Below, in pieces: positions 21,040 to 31,250 of a DNA stretch of 64,000 nucleotides. A model generated the notes under the pieces. It searched no databases. It saw only the letters and a list, made by a program, of their open reading frames with translations, and was not told the origin of the DNA. The position numbers and the translations under genes are program-made. Origin of the DNA: Dendrocalamus latiflorus (Eukaryota > Streptophyta > Magnoliopsida > Poales > Poaceae); the NCBI GenBank assembly GCA_017311315.1, contig CM029620.1, positions 3,461,779-3,525,778 on the forward strand, in the 5' to 3' direction. The first letter of the stretch is position 1, and each line of letters starts with the position of its first letter.

Positions 21040-23573
21040 TTCTATATAATATCCTGATTTTCAGAGCTTTTTTGAAGCTTCTAAAATAAAAATAACCATT
21101 TGAATTTTTCTTAAATTAATTAAAGATTAATATGAATTTTCTAAAATTAAAAGGATTTAATTTTAGACTTGCCTCGTTACGTTCTACACCGTGCTTCCCT
21201 CCTTTCCCCAAAAACCCTCCACAAATTTTTTCCTCTGACACCCAGCCATGGCTGCCTAGGGCATCTTGCATTCCCATCTATCCAGTGATGTTTTCTCCAA
21301 TCCTTTCATGTCAAAACGTGCTAAACTATCCTAGGAAGCTACATTCTAAGTCAATTTGGTTTTCGTACACCGAGCACCGAGATATCAAGTTTTTTGCTTT
21401 TTCCCTACCGTCATCATTCAAACATCGATTTGTGTCATCTCTAGTGAGTTTCTGGCTTTGCCGATAATTTTCCTAGCTTCACCGTGCCACATTCTAGCCC
21501 GTGCTCACCCTACTCCTCCGTGCTCTATGTCTAGGTATTTTTGTCTCTCCTACCCATGTTGTTGCCACCACCGCCATCACTGTGGGTCCTACTGATTGGC
21601 ACTACCTCTGGCCATTTCTTCCTCGGCTCCGTGGGGTTCCGTTTTGCCCCTTGGCCAGCTTCCCATGTCTCTCCCTTGCGTGCTCAAACCATGCCATTAC
21701 CGTGCTCTGTACATACCATGAAAGCTCCCTGTAGCTTCTTCTCCTTTGCCACGTGCCACTTACATGTGGGTATCATATGCCATACACACCAACAAATCAA
21801 AAGTCAGCCCAAAAAGAAGATGTCAGGGAATATTCTCTTTTCAACCGATCTTCCAATCACTTGTTCTCCTTCGTCCGAACTCCGATTGACCCGATTCTTC
21901 TTCCTAAATTTATCTAAAATTGAGCTCTATTTTTTGGTTCCAGTTTGGTTATTTTTTATTTTATTTGGATTTTGTTTTATTTTGTTTTATTTGTGTTTTG
22001 TTCACTTTTTCTCTTGTTAGATAATGTTTTCAAAGGAGCAGAAGCAGGACCAGAAGACCAAGAGTTGGTAACTTAGCAAGGCCAAGAAATGTCTTCCTTT
22101 GATCATGTTGAACCTATTATTTTTAATCTATTATTTATTATTTTATTTTAAATTATCATACATTGCTATTTTAGTATAAACCTTTGTACTTGGTAGTTAT
22201 GGTCCAAGTTGATTAATTTCGCCTTGTTCATTTGAGTGCCATGATTCCATTATCACCATAGGAAGGGTAGTTATCTAATGATGCAATACTAGTTATCACA
22301 TGGGTTGTACATTTGATATGCTTAGCCATGTTTGTAGTATATTGGGCTCATCATCACATGTTGATCAATTAATTAATTTGGACTTAATGAGATATTGAAT
22401 CGTGGTGGTTAGCCACAGTTATAAAATTGAGTACCATGACATGGGTAATGTCATGGGTGTTGGTTATACAAAATTTGCTTTCACTTAGGCGAGTGATCAT
22501 GCAGTAAAGGGGAAAATATGGATAGCATTTTTGGGATATAGATGTCTCACCTAGGTAATGTCTAAAGACTTAACTTTGTGCGTTATTGATCTAAGCCTAA
22601 TCATGCAACCACATATCTATTATGGGATGGACCTGACTGATTAATTTATGATATTTCAATTTAAATTTTGCCATTGAGATGAAAGTGGATGTTGGTTAGA
22701 CATTTCCACTAGGCACAAGAGGGGGCTCTCCGATTAGGTGGTTAGCCTACTTGGCCGCGAAACCTTAGCGGGCGTAATTGAGTTGAGGTTGAGCATTGTA
22801 AAAGCCTTGTTGTGATTTTTTGTACGTAGAGATGATCACATCATGTGGGTAAAATTATGCAACCTCTGTAGAGTGTAAAACTATTTGAGTCCCCGGTTAT
22901 GGACAATGCTCAATGATTTCACATGAGCGGTAGAGTTTTCTTAAAAACTTGGTTGGGATAAATATGAAAAGTGAATAGTTAGTTGACTGGTGCTTCATTA
23001 CGTGAATAGTAGTTTACTGGTGGTTTATTCAATTCATTTGGTTATTTACTTATTAATCATTTTTAAAGATCGCTTACAATGTAGTTACTGTATTTACTTT
23101 GAATTATTGCTTTCTACAAAACAACCACTCAGCCATCATTTGGTAAGCCTTGCATAATTATATTGCATCTTGTTACAAACGACTTGCTAAGTACTTTATG
23201 TACTCACAGCTATATCTATATTTGCTCAGTTGCTGAAGAAGAGCCATATCAGCCATAGGTGCTTGAAGAATGTCTCTTAGATGACTTCGTGGATTAGGAT
23301 TTCACTCTCTAGTTGATTGCTCATGGGCATGTCGAGTTGCCATTGTGTTTATCTTTTGTTTTATACTGCTAGTTTCTTAAGCCCTACAGGCTATTGTTTG
23401 TAATCTTGGCCATAAGGTCGCAACTCTCATAATTAATAATATTTGAGTCTTTTTCTTAGTTAAACATGGATATTGTTGATATTCTATCTATGTTTCCACT
23501 GTGTGTACTAGCATGAACTTGGACTAGTGCAGTATTCATAGAGAGTCTGGATTTGCATATTTGGGTCTCTACA
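21040..23573 (+). repeat. Large gypsy-type LTR
   Basis: About 2.5 kb of non-coding DNA with the layout of large grass gypsy LTRs: an AT-rich start, a pyrimidine-rich middle (21180-21780), GATCATGTTGAACC near 22097, the phrase GCAACCTCTGTAGAGTG near 22858, and an end at TTTGGGTCTCTACA (23573). Related but diverged LTRs lie at 31251-36333 (minus) and 36334-37955 (plus). The left boundary is approximate. I see no gene in it. Confidence 0.55.
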
Positions 23574-24145
23574 TTCTAGAATCCAATTCAGCCTCTAGAG
23601 ATATCACCGACTTCAAATAAGCATAGAATTCGCATACGGATTCTATTTGAGGTGTATAAGTACAGGATGGAAAGCTTATCTATTATCTTTCCAACAGATC
23701 CAGCCTCACATCAAAATTCTTTTTGTGCACATATTAATCATGAAAACAATTTGACACTAATTCTAAATTCGAGTCAAAAGGTGTTGTGCCACCTCCACTT
23801 AAGCCCATAGGCCTTGTACATCCTAGGGGCCCACCTCCCTAGCTGCCACCCTTGCCCCTCTTTCTCTCTCAAATAACCCTAGCCACCTCCTTCTTTCTTA
23901 GTTTTTGTTTATATCAGTTTAGCCCTTGCGTGCAAACTCCACATTATCTGTTGTGTCAATTAAACCAATTGATTCGTGTTATAGAACTTCAACTATCCTT
24001 GCGTGACTTTTATATCTAGCAATTTTTTAGATTGCTCTTTATTTAAATTCTTGCTCGTTCTTCGATTGCTTGTAGGAATTGATCTTCATGATTAGGTCAA
24101 CCATCATTCTTGGTGAGGATGATAACAACAAGAATGAATCCTACA
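23574..24145 (+). repeat. 5' LTR of a second gypsy element (left edge approximate)
   Basis: The end is set by CCTACA at 24140-24145 followed a few bases later by an initiator tRNA-Met primer site. The sequence contains CCAACAGATCCAGCC and CATCAAAATTC typical of grass gypsy LTRs. The left edge is hidden where it meets the preceding LTR. No 3' partner was found in the window. Confidence 0.5.
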
Positions 24146-24150
24146 TCAAT

Positions 24151-24163
24151 TGGTATCAGAGCA
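24151..24163 (+). other. Primer-binding site (initiator tRNA-Met type)
   Basis: TGGTATCAGAGCA, the standard plant LTR-retrotransposon primer site complementary to the 3' end of initiator tRNA-Met, five bases after the LTR end. Confidence 0.85.
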
Positions 24164-25479
24164 CAGATTGCTTGGTGAGATTTTAGTTTTAATTTTTTAT
24201 ACCTATAACTAGAAAATCCCTAAAAAAGAGCTAATTCTGTTGTCCAAACCGTTTGTGCCTTTCAATCTATTAATTTTGGTTTGCTACATTGAATTTGCGT
24301 CTGTTAAGGCATTATTCTAGTTGTTGGTCACTTCTTTCACTAAAACCCATGGCCAAAACCCTAACCCTAGCCACCTCCCACCTATTCAGCTGCCACACCT
24401 TTCCCCAAAACCCAATTTCAAATTTCAGGTGAAAATTTTTCTTCTGTGCACACGCCACCAAAAACACTATACCTTTTGATCCCGAGATCTTTTTTAGTGA
24501 AACCATGGCCATTAGATTCATAACTTCTTTCTCTATCTTGCTGCAAAATTTCGCTAGAATCCAGTAAGGTAGTTAAAATATATCTACAGTGAAACTGTAA
24601 CAAAATTTTTGTTTTGATTCTGGAACAGTCGACAATTGTGATTTTTGTGCGATTTTTTGGTCAGTTTCTAGATATTTGCCAAAAAGAAAAGTTTTAGAAA
24701 AGTCCATCAGGAATTAAACAAAAAATAATCATTGAAAAATAGGCATCTGACAAAAAGTTATTGCTAGAATACTGATATATTATCCAGTGCACAGAAATTT
24801 GCTGATTTAAGTTTTAGGTCAATACTTTGCTTTTCAATTCCAAATTGCATCCTGTTGAATTATCTTATTTCTACCACTCCTATACTCATCACTTAAGTAA
24901 GGTTTATCACAACCAGCCACCAGTTGCACCACCTATTTGCTTTGATAAGAATTTGGTGAGAGCTTGAGTGTGTGACTTTTGTAAACCTCTAGCACCTAAT
25001 AGTGATAGGGAACTAACATATTTCTTGTGAGTTTCTTATTTTCTACTAACAATGGCAGGCTCCCACACATCTAGGCATGGTAGCAAAGATGAAGAGCAAT
25101 CTCCAGAACTTGAGGTTGCAGGCTCCTTACTTCTCGTACAAGAATACTCATGCAACACTTTGATCACGTGGGGAACAAGAAAACCGAAGACATCTACTAT
25201 GTGTTGGATTGGATCAACATCACCTTTGCCACGATCAACACCAATGTTGAGCACGTCGAGCGATGACCACCCCCACCGGTAGCTGCTGCGGCTCCTGATG
25301 ATCCGAGGGCAGGGCACTCTCCCCTTTGCCATGCTCTGACCCCCATTCACTCTTGGGCGGATAAGGTAGATGAAAAGGAAAGAGATAACTACGTCACTGA
25401 TACAGAACTTGAGAGTTTCGATGATCGTGATCACCATCGACTCCACTACAATTGACGAGGTATGGGCAGAGTTCAGCAA
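24164..25479 (+). other. Gypsy leader and decayed gag start
   Basis: AT-rich leader DNA followed from about 25050 by gag-like coding DNA (GSHTSRHGSKDEEQS) with no frame longer than about 76 codons. Nothing else is recognisable. Confidence 0.4.
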
Positions 25480-25870
25480 GAGGTACGTGATGATGCATTA
25501 ACAAACATTAAGTTTATGATACCTCCATTTGCTAGTAAATATGATCCTAATACATATCTTGACTGAAAATTAGTAGTCGATCAGAAATTTGCATGCTATG
25601 ATTGTCCAGAAAATAAAAGAATTAGGGCTGTTACTAGTGAATTTACTAACTTTGCATCAATGTGGTGGAGGGAATATTGTAGACAATGCTATGTACCTAG
25701 AACATAGGATGACATGAAATGAGTCATGAGATCCATATTTGTTCCTTCATATTATTCAAGAGATTTATTAAATAAATTGTGACATGAAATGCTATGTACA
25801 CTTCTGCTACTGATATTGAAGATGAATATGCTTTGGTTGTATATAACCTCACAGGTGATGAACATAAAAC
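25480..25870 (+). pseudogene. Ty3/gypsy gag domain (broken)
   Basis: Residues typical of the gypsy gag (Retrotrans_gag) domain are readable: IPPFASKYDPNTYLD, DQKFACYDCPENKRI, TSEFTNFASMWWREYC, then FVPSYYSRDLLNKL. Several TGA and TAG codons replace conserved residues (one right after TYLD, others near 25707-25722). It belongs with the protease at 25919 and the RT fragment at 30717. Confidence 0.75.
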
Positions 25871-25918
25871 TGATGAGGAGAATGAATAGCGTTTGGACCT
25901 AAAATTTCTGACAAGTAC

Positions 25919-26398
25919 ATGAGTCTCATTGTGAAACGTGTACTTAGTGCACAAATAGAGAGCACTGAACAGCACCAACACCACAACTTGTTTCAATCAA
26001 AATTCATTATCAAGGATCAATCATGTCATGTCATCATTGATGGAGGGAGTTGCAACAACCTTGCTAGCATGGAGATGGTCAAGAAGCTTGGTTTGACCAC
26101 AAATCAACACCCTCACCCTTACTACATCCAATGATTCAACTCTTGTGGTAAGTTGAAGGTAACAAAAGTTATGAGAGTGCATTTTTCACTTGGTTCATAT
26201 CATGATTATACTAATTATGATGTCATACCTATGCAAGTATGTTCATTATTATTAGGTAGACTTTGGCAATGTGATAAAGATTCAACTCATCATAATAGAA
26301 ATAATCAATATACGCTCATGCATAGAAGAAAAAAAATTGTTTTACCTCCAATGTCTTCTGAAGCTATTTTAAAAGATGAAATTAAATGTATTGATTGA
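25919..26398 (+). pseudogene. Ty3/gypsy protease region (broken)
   Basis: The aspartic protease segment reads VIIDGGSCNNLASMEMVKKL; IDGGS is the active-site region in this grass family. A TGA (about 26132-26134) replaces the Trp of the following WFNSC, then the frame continues (GKLKVTKVMRVHF, VCSLLLGRLWQCDKDS, LPPMSSEAILKDE) to 26398. The PR-RT spacer runs on to 26612, where a CACTA element interrupts it. Confidence 0.8.
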
Positions 26399-26612
26399 GT
26401 AAATAAGAAGAAATAAAAGAGTGAAAATCATATTGTAGCTAAAGAATCTTTCCCATCTAAAAAGAAAGACACTGAAGAAACAATGCTAAGAAGAACGAAA
26501 TAAAACAAAATGGGGTTGTTCTATTAGCTACCAAATTATATTTGAATGAGTTGGTACTGAATAATTTTGTTTGCTATGCTTTAATGTACAAAGATGCTTT
26601 ACTTTCACTTGA

Positions 26613-26615
26613 GGA
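26613..26615. other. Target-site duplication GGA of the CACTA element
   Basis: GGA before CACTACTACAG is repeated at 30717-30719 directly after the right terminus. A 3 bp duplication is diagnostic for CACTA (En/Spm). Confidence 0.93.
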
Positions 26616-26629
26616 CACTACTACAGAAA

Positions 26630-26885
26630 AGGTCATCACAGACGGTTCGAAAACGTCATCACAAACGGTTTTGTGAGCCGTCTGTATTTATGGGTCAGTG
26701 ATTATCGAAGGTCATCACAGACGGTTTTCGAACCGTCTGTGATTATGGGCTATCACAGACGGTTTTTACTCAAAAACCATCTGTGATAATTGATAATCAC
26801 AGACGGTTTTGAACTCAAAACCGTCTGTTATTATCAGCTATCACACACGGTTTTTAACTCAAAACCGTCTGTGATATTCCCTTCA
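26630..26885. repeat. Left subterminal repeat array of CACTA
   Basis: About ten copies of ATCACAGACGGTT or its inverse AACCGTCTGTGAT, several arranged head to head around 5-10 bp spacers. This is the presumed transposase-binding region. Confidence 0.9.
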
Positions 26886-27429
26886 AACCCTAAATATATT
26901 TCTGTTTATTGGCTAGCCTCAGGAAATGCTAGCCATGCCCTCTGAAACAAGCAGATAATCACAGACATAAAACATATACAATTCACACATCTCATTTCAT
27001 TTCAGATACATTTCACAGACATAAAACATCCAATTGACAATGCACTTCATTTCACAAACATATATAAAGCATCCATTTCGCAAATCAATTCATTGAATTG
27101 AAATAAAATATCCATTAACAAATACACAAATACACATTTCACAAACATATATAAATACACAATTGACACTGTATTTGCACTTAGAATTACAATAAAAAAT
27201 CATTCTGGGCAGTGGAACTCTCCATCTGATCTTACGACTTTTGTCCACAAAAACCAAATGAGCTCTCCTCGAATTTTTGCAAAATCCGGCTGTGTCAATG
27301 CAGATGTAGAGATGGACGCAGCCTGTCGTCGAGTCACGTGTTTGTTGAACGTATGTGGCGAACGACCTTCGTTATTCGAAAAAGTTAGATTAGTTATTCG
27401 GAAGGAAAGAAAGAGTACAATGTACAATG

Positions 27430-27530
27430 TACGTACCTATCGAGTATTTGGGTGATAGCTGTGTACTTGGATTTGTTCTTACTTAGAGAATCAAGGTATA
27501 TAGCCTTGTTCCATCAAGTCCTTCTTTTTC
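27430..27530 (-). pseudogene. Ulp1-like fragment inside CACTA
   Basis: The minus strand reads KAIYLDSLSKNKSKY then AITQILDR, ending near a possible splice junction around 27435. It matches the YLDSL segment of the decayed Ulp1 gene at 19090-19130, and the two loci share AGAGAATCAAGGTATAT. An open stretch at 27200-27427 on the same strand may be the next exon. CACTA elements commonly carry Ulp1-like sequence; here only a scrap remains. Confidence 0.45.
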
Positions 27531-27915
27531 CCGCAAAATTCAAGTCAATTTTATTACAAAAGTGCAAAAAAAAAGACATTCCAGATTCTTCGGTGAGCAG
27601 CCGACATAGCCGACTTCTTCGGTGAGCGACTATCCATCTGCTTCCCACTCCTCTTCATCTCTGGTCTCTGGATCACGTACGCCAGTAGCGATGATTCATC
27701 TAACTGAATCATCGGATCACGTACGCCAGTAGCGATGATTCATCTAACTGAATCATCGCTACTGGCATACGTGATCCAGAGACCAGAGATGAAGAGGAGT
27801 GGGAAGAAGTAGATGGATAGTCGCTCACCGAAGAAGTCGGCTGCTCACCGAAGAATCTGGGAATTTCTTTTTTTTTGAACTTCTGTACTAAAATTTCCTT
27901 GAATTTTGTAATACT
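27530..27915. ncRNA. Long near-perfect inverted repeat (candidate small-RNA hairpin 1)
   Basis: Two arms of roughly 170 bp pair with few mismatches: left 27530-27715, right 27735-27915. Matching blocks include AGATTCTTCGGTGAGCAG, GGTGAGCGACTATCCATC, CCCACTCCTCTTCATCTC and GATCACGTACGCCAGTAGCG with their inverses. The left arm carries an extra copy of a 44 bp unit (27672-27715), so the loop region can pair in two registers. A transcript would fold into a long dsRNA. CACTA-borne precursors are known in rice (miR820), but this hairpin is not that sequence as far as I can tell. Its expression is unknown. Confidence 0.6.
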
Positions 27916-28099
27916 ATTACTACAAGGTCTCTAAACAAAGTGCCTATCCTAGCACCTACTTTAGTTGCTAAAACTATAAACCAAATAGCAAAGTCCCTAA
28001 ACAAAGGTCTATGAAGCAAATGACACAAACTAGTGTATCTGGTTCATTGAACGGGAACACTATAGTATGTCACTTGCTTCATTTGCTGTTTTTTGTCTA

Positions 28100-28426
28100 G
28101 ATACAAGGAGCATTTGGGTGGAAAGATCAACTGTTTCGTCAGGCGCATGACTGCCAATTCGAAGCATAGCATAGCATCCGAGGCACATCCGAGGCCTGCT
28201 GCTGTGTCTTGAGGAATGCCAAGAGCTGGTATTCAGATGGGTTATGAGAATAAGATTCATATTTTATAGTTTGAGGAATGCCACATCTGAAGACCAGCTC
28301 TTGGCATTCTTCAAGACACAGCTGCAGGCCTTGGATGTGCCTCGGATGCTATGCTATGCTTCAAATTGGCAGTCATGAGCCTGACGACACAATGTATTTC
28401 TTTCCACCCAAATGGTCAATGTATCT
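28100..28426. ncRNA. Second long inverted repeat (candidate small-RNA hairpin 2)
   Basis: Arms at 28100-28240 and 28285-28426 pair at about 90%: CATTTGGGTGGAAAGA, CATGACTGCCAATT, GAAGCATAGCATAGCATCCG, GAGGCACATCC, GCTGTGTCTTGA and AATGCCAAGAGCTGGT recur inverted, around a loop of about 45 bp. Scattered mismatches and length differences make it look like a young MIR-type foldback. It sits 185 bp from hairpin 1 and has unrelated sequence. Confidence 0.6.
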
Positions 28427-28639
28427 TTTGCAATAATCGCAAGATTTCTTGCTTCATGCCCTTTGATCATATACTCTTCCTTGATTGGTTAATTTGTGCT
28501 CTCAAATTGTAGGGTTGCACATGATAAGATGAGGAAGCAAGAAAAGTGATACATGATGCTCAATGTTAGGAAGAGAGGAGAGGAGTAGAGGGAAGGGGGA
28601 GAAGGGAGGGTGTGATGTGGACAGAGAGGGGTTATGTGC

Positions 28640-28900
28640 CTATACTATATACTATGTACTATGTACTATGTACTATATACTATATACTATATACTAACAC
28701 AACAAGTACTGTAATATGTACCAATGTAAACTAAGCAACTGCAGTAAACAATGTACCAATGTAGTATGTACCAAATAGCAAACTAATTAAGCTACTGCAG
28801 TAAACAATGTACCAATGCAATATGTACCAAATAGCAAACTAATTAAGCTACTGCAGTAAACAATGTACCAATGTAGTATGTACCAAATATGTACTAAGCA
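28640..28900. repeat. Tandem repeats (ACTATATACTATGT; ~56 bp unit)
   Basis: At 28640-28695 ACTATRTACTATGT-type units repeat. At about 28740-28895 a ~56 bp unit (CAGTAAACAATGTACCAATG, then ATGTACCAAATAGCAAACTA) occurs three times with small changes. Non-coding. Confidence 0.8.
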
Positions 28901-28969
28901 ACTAACCATAACAGTATGAAGCATCAAGCATCAACCCTAAACACTAACAGTAAGCATGAAGCTCGGGGA

Positions 28970-29350
28970 GGGATTTGATGACCTTAGGGTTTTGGTGACC
29001 TTAGGGACGCAGGAGGAGGAGGCGGCGGCGACGGAGGAGGCGGCGACGACGACGGAGGAGGAGGAGGCGACGACGACGGAGGAGGAGGAGGCTGCGGCGA
29101 CGTCTTCGTCCGGGGAGGCGGCGGCGACGGAGGAGGAGGCGATGGAGGAGGAGGAGGCGGCGACGCAGGAGGAGGAGGCGACGGGCTCGGGGAGGCGGCG
29201 ACGGAGGATGAGGAGGCGACGGGCTCGGGGAGGCGGCGACGGAGGAGGAGGAGGAGGCTGCGGCGACATCTTCGTCCGGGGAGGCGGCCGGCGAGGGCTG
29301 GGGGAGGCAGCCGGCGAGGGCTTGGGGAGGCGGCGGCGACGACGGGCTCG
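28970..29350 (+). repeat. GC-rich purine-strand minisatellite (GGAGGAGGCGGCGACG)
   Basis: About 380 bp of GAGGAGGAGGCGGCGACG-type units with the purines on the plus strand. Open frames on both strands (28956-29372 plus, 28937-29383 minus) are low complexity (Glu/Ala or Pro/Ser/Ala) and I do not regard them as genes. It may be a captured GC-rich first exon, or an element leader read leftwards. Confidence 0.75.
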
Positions 29351-29410
29351 GGATTTAGATCTAATCGAATAACTGCAGCGCACACGGAAAACCCTAGCGA
29401 GAGGGTATAT

Positions 29411-29505
29411 GTAGGGAGATTATCACAGACGGTTCTAAACTAAAAACCGTCTATGATAACCAGTTATGACAGACGGTTTTTTTATAAAAAACCGTCTGTG
29501 ATAAG
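29411..29505. repeat. Internal copy of the CACTA subterminal array
   Basis: Four ACAGACGGTTT or AACCGTCTGTGATA units in palindromic pairs, 1.2 kb inside the right end. They separate the hairpin half of the element from the ORF half. Confidence 0.85.
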
Positions 29506-29704
29506 CTTCATACCAGAACGCTTCGCGTGTGTTTCGATGCCAGAACGCTTCGTGTTTCGATCGTCTAATTAACGTCTCTCGATCGTTATACGAAGCGTCT
29601 ATATCATTAATGTTTGGGTATACGAACCGTTTGTGCTAAAGGTTAAATATGCGCTCCTAATCCAGGTCTCTTCTACGTACGTACAATACAATATACAATA
29701 CAAC

Positions 29705-30259
29705 ATGGCTTCTACTACTGTTCTTGTGATCATCTCCTTCCTCTCATCTGTTCATCACGAATTGTTCGGCCGGAACCTTACACAGGCGGCCAGCAATTTG
29801 CATCTGGAGCAGCTTCTCCGCACCCGCCCTGCTCTCCTTCCCCGACTTTCTTGCATCCGTCAGCTTGACCTGATCCTCCGCCGTCGACGGAGGCGTCTCG
29901 CTGCCGCTCAAGAAAGGGAAACAGCCCTCACCCTGGTTCTTCTCCACAATGTGCGCAATGTGGAAGAAGCTCTATACGCATTGCAGAGACTGATGGATAG
30001 CCTTGCCGATCAAGCAGAAACGGCAGATTCTGAGGAATCTTTTCATGCTATCCTCTACGACATTATGGATGCTGCTGATCATTTGCCCAGGCTGCACGAG
30101 GAAGTGCTGAGGACAAGGGCAATCTTAACGGCGTTCGAGAATTTAGCGGCTGATCCTCCAAGTCCCCAAGTTGAAGAAGAAGCTTACGAAGCCCAAAAGA
30201 ATACAATCTGGGAAACTCTTTACCTGTGCGACTTTTGTAATAAATTTGCCTCTAATTGA
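29705..30259 (+). CDS. Uncharacterised ORF inside CACTA (185 codons)
   Basis: The ATG at 29705 opens 185 codons; an in-frame upstream start at 29633 is possible but less likely, because its extension is Tyr/Gln-rich and untypical. The N-terminus has a short hydrophobic stretch (TVLVIISFLSSV). The rest is predicted helical and charged: LEQLLRTRPALLPRLSC, LDLILRRRRRRLAAAQE, NVEEALYALQRLMDSLADQ, AADHLPRLHEEVLRTRAIL. The run of Arg and the Leu spacing suggest coiled coil or DNA contact. I do not recognise the family. It lies between two subterminal arrays on the same strand as the element's left terminus. It could be an element-encoded accessory protein or a captured host exon. No stop interrupts it. 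Confidence 0.5.
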   Translation: MASTTVLVIISFLSSVHHELFGRNLTQAASNLHLEQLLRTRPALLPRLSCIRQLDLILRRRRRRLAAAQERETALTLVLLHNVRNVEEALYALQRLMDSLADQAETADSEESFHAILYDIMDAADHLPRLHEEVLRTRAILTAFENLAADPPSPQVEEEAYEAQKNTIWETLYLCDFCNKFASN

Positions 30260-30377
30260 AATTAATAAATTTGCCTTTAATTTGTGATCTCTTGTCTCAG
30301 TAGTTCTGTAGTTAAGTTATTAGAAGCAATGTGTACTTATATATTAACCTCTGATCTAGAATATGACAGACAAAGGG

Positions 30378-30690
30378 ACATCACAGCCGGTTCTTGTGAA
30401 AAACCGTCTGTGAACATTCCCAGACGGTTCTTAACAACAACCGGTTGTGATAGTCGACACAACACAGACGGTTTTTAATAAACAACTGTCTGTGATAATC
30501 CCGGATTATCACAGATGGTTTTTAATAAAAATCGTCTGTGATATTCCAGTATCACAGACGGTTCAGCGGTAAGAACCGTTTGTGATACTCCTTTTTCCCG
30601 CCACAAATACCACAGACGGCCTTCAAATTAAAACCGTCTGTAATAGTTTACATTACAGACGGTTTCACAAAACCGTCTGTGATTTGCCGT
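30378..30690. repeat. Right subterminal repeat array of CACTA
   Basis: More than ten copies of ATCACAGACGGTT or AACCGTCTGTGAT, including degenerate forms (ACAGCCGGTTC, ACAGATGGTT), paired as palindromes and ending about 25 bp from the right terminus. Confidence 0.9.
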
Positions 30691-30716
30691 TTACTATTAG
30701 CCTTTCTGTAGTAGTG

Positions 30717-31250
30717 GGATCTACCTGCTTCTTTACCTCCTACTGTCACTAACGTTTTGCAGAAGCTCGCTGATATGTTTTCCACTGAGATATCCCCAGG
30801 GCTACCACCTATTAGAGAAACTAAACATCAAATTGATTTGATTTCGGGAGTGTCATTGCGAAACCGTGCACCATATAGAACTAATTCGAAGGAAAGTAAG
30901 GAATTTAGCATCAAGTGCAACTTGCTTGACAAAGGGTACGTTCGCAAAAGCCTTAGTCCATGTGTCGTGCCTATTATTTTAGTTTCTAAGAAAGATTATT
31001 CATATTGTATGTGTGTTGATTGTAGAGCAATAAATAATATCACTGTTAGATATCGTCATCCTATTCCTAGGTTTGATGATATGCCTGATGAATTGAGTAG
31101 CTCTACTGTTTTCTCTAAAGTTGACTTGCATAGTTGATACCACCAAATTAGAATGAAACGTAGAGATGAATGGAAAACAGCAATTAAAACTAAATTTGGA
31201 TTGTATGAATGGTTAGTGATACCTTTTGGTTTAACAAATGCAGCAAATAG
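30717..31250 (+). pseudogene. Ty3/gypsy RT fragment (interrupted on both sides)
   Basis: Just after the CACTA element the PR-RT spacer resumes, followed by gypsy RT: LPPIRETKHQIDLI, RAPYRTNSKESKE, LLDKGYVRKSLSPC, VDCRAINNIT, YRHPIPRFDDM and STVFSKVDLHS. A TGA (31135-31137) replaces an expected residue before YHQIRMK, and the frame continues through FGLYEWLVIPFGLTNA to about 31250. There it meets an unrelated LTR. The catalytic YxDD part of RT is missing. It is one element with the gag and PR pieces at 25480-26398. Confidence 0.88.

Larger units (their letters stand above)
26616..30716. mobile_element. Non-autonomous CACTA (En/Spm) element, 4101 bp
   Basis: The termini are CACTACTACAGAAAAGG and its inverse CCTTTCTGTAGTAGTG, with GGA duplicated on both sides. 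Subterminal arrays of ACAGACGGTT and its inverse, often paired as short palindromes, lie at 26630-26885, 29411-29505 and 30378-30690, as expected for transposase binding. There is no TNP2-type transposase, so it must depend on a relative. Inside are an Ulp1-like scrap, two long hairpins, tandem repeats, a purine-rich GC block and an intact 185-codon ORF. It splits a gypsy pol between protease and RT. Confidence 0.95.

Noticed and set aside
24151..24163. tRNA gene at the initiator tRNA-like match
   Set aside because: Only 13 bases match, at the expected primer-binding position; there is no cloverleaf. The same holds at 44456-44468.
27530..27915. Identifying hairpin 1 as MIR820
   Set aside because: Only the context (CACTA-borne hairpin) is shared; I do not see the mature miRNA sequence as I know it.
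28937..29385. 148- and 138-codon frames in the purine-rich block
   Set aside because: Pure minisatellite translation (Glu/Ala/Gly or Pro/Ser).
26630..30690. CRISPR-like array from regularly spaced ACAGACGGTT repeats
   Set aside because: Repeats are short, inverted in pairs, irregularly spaced and bounded by CACTA termini; this is a plant subterminal array.
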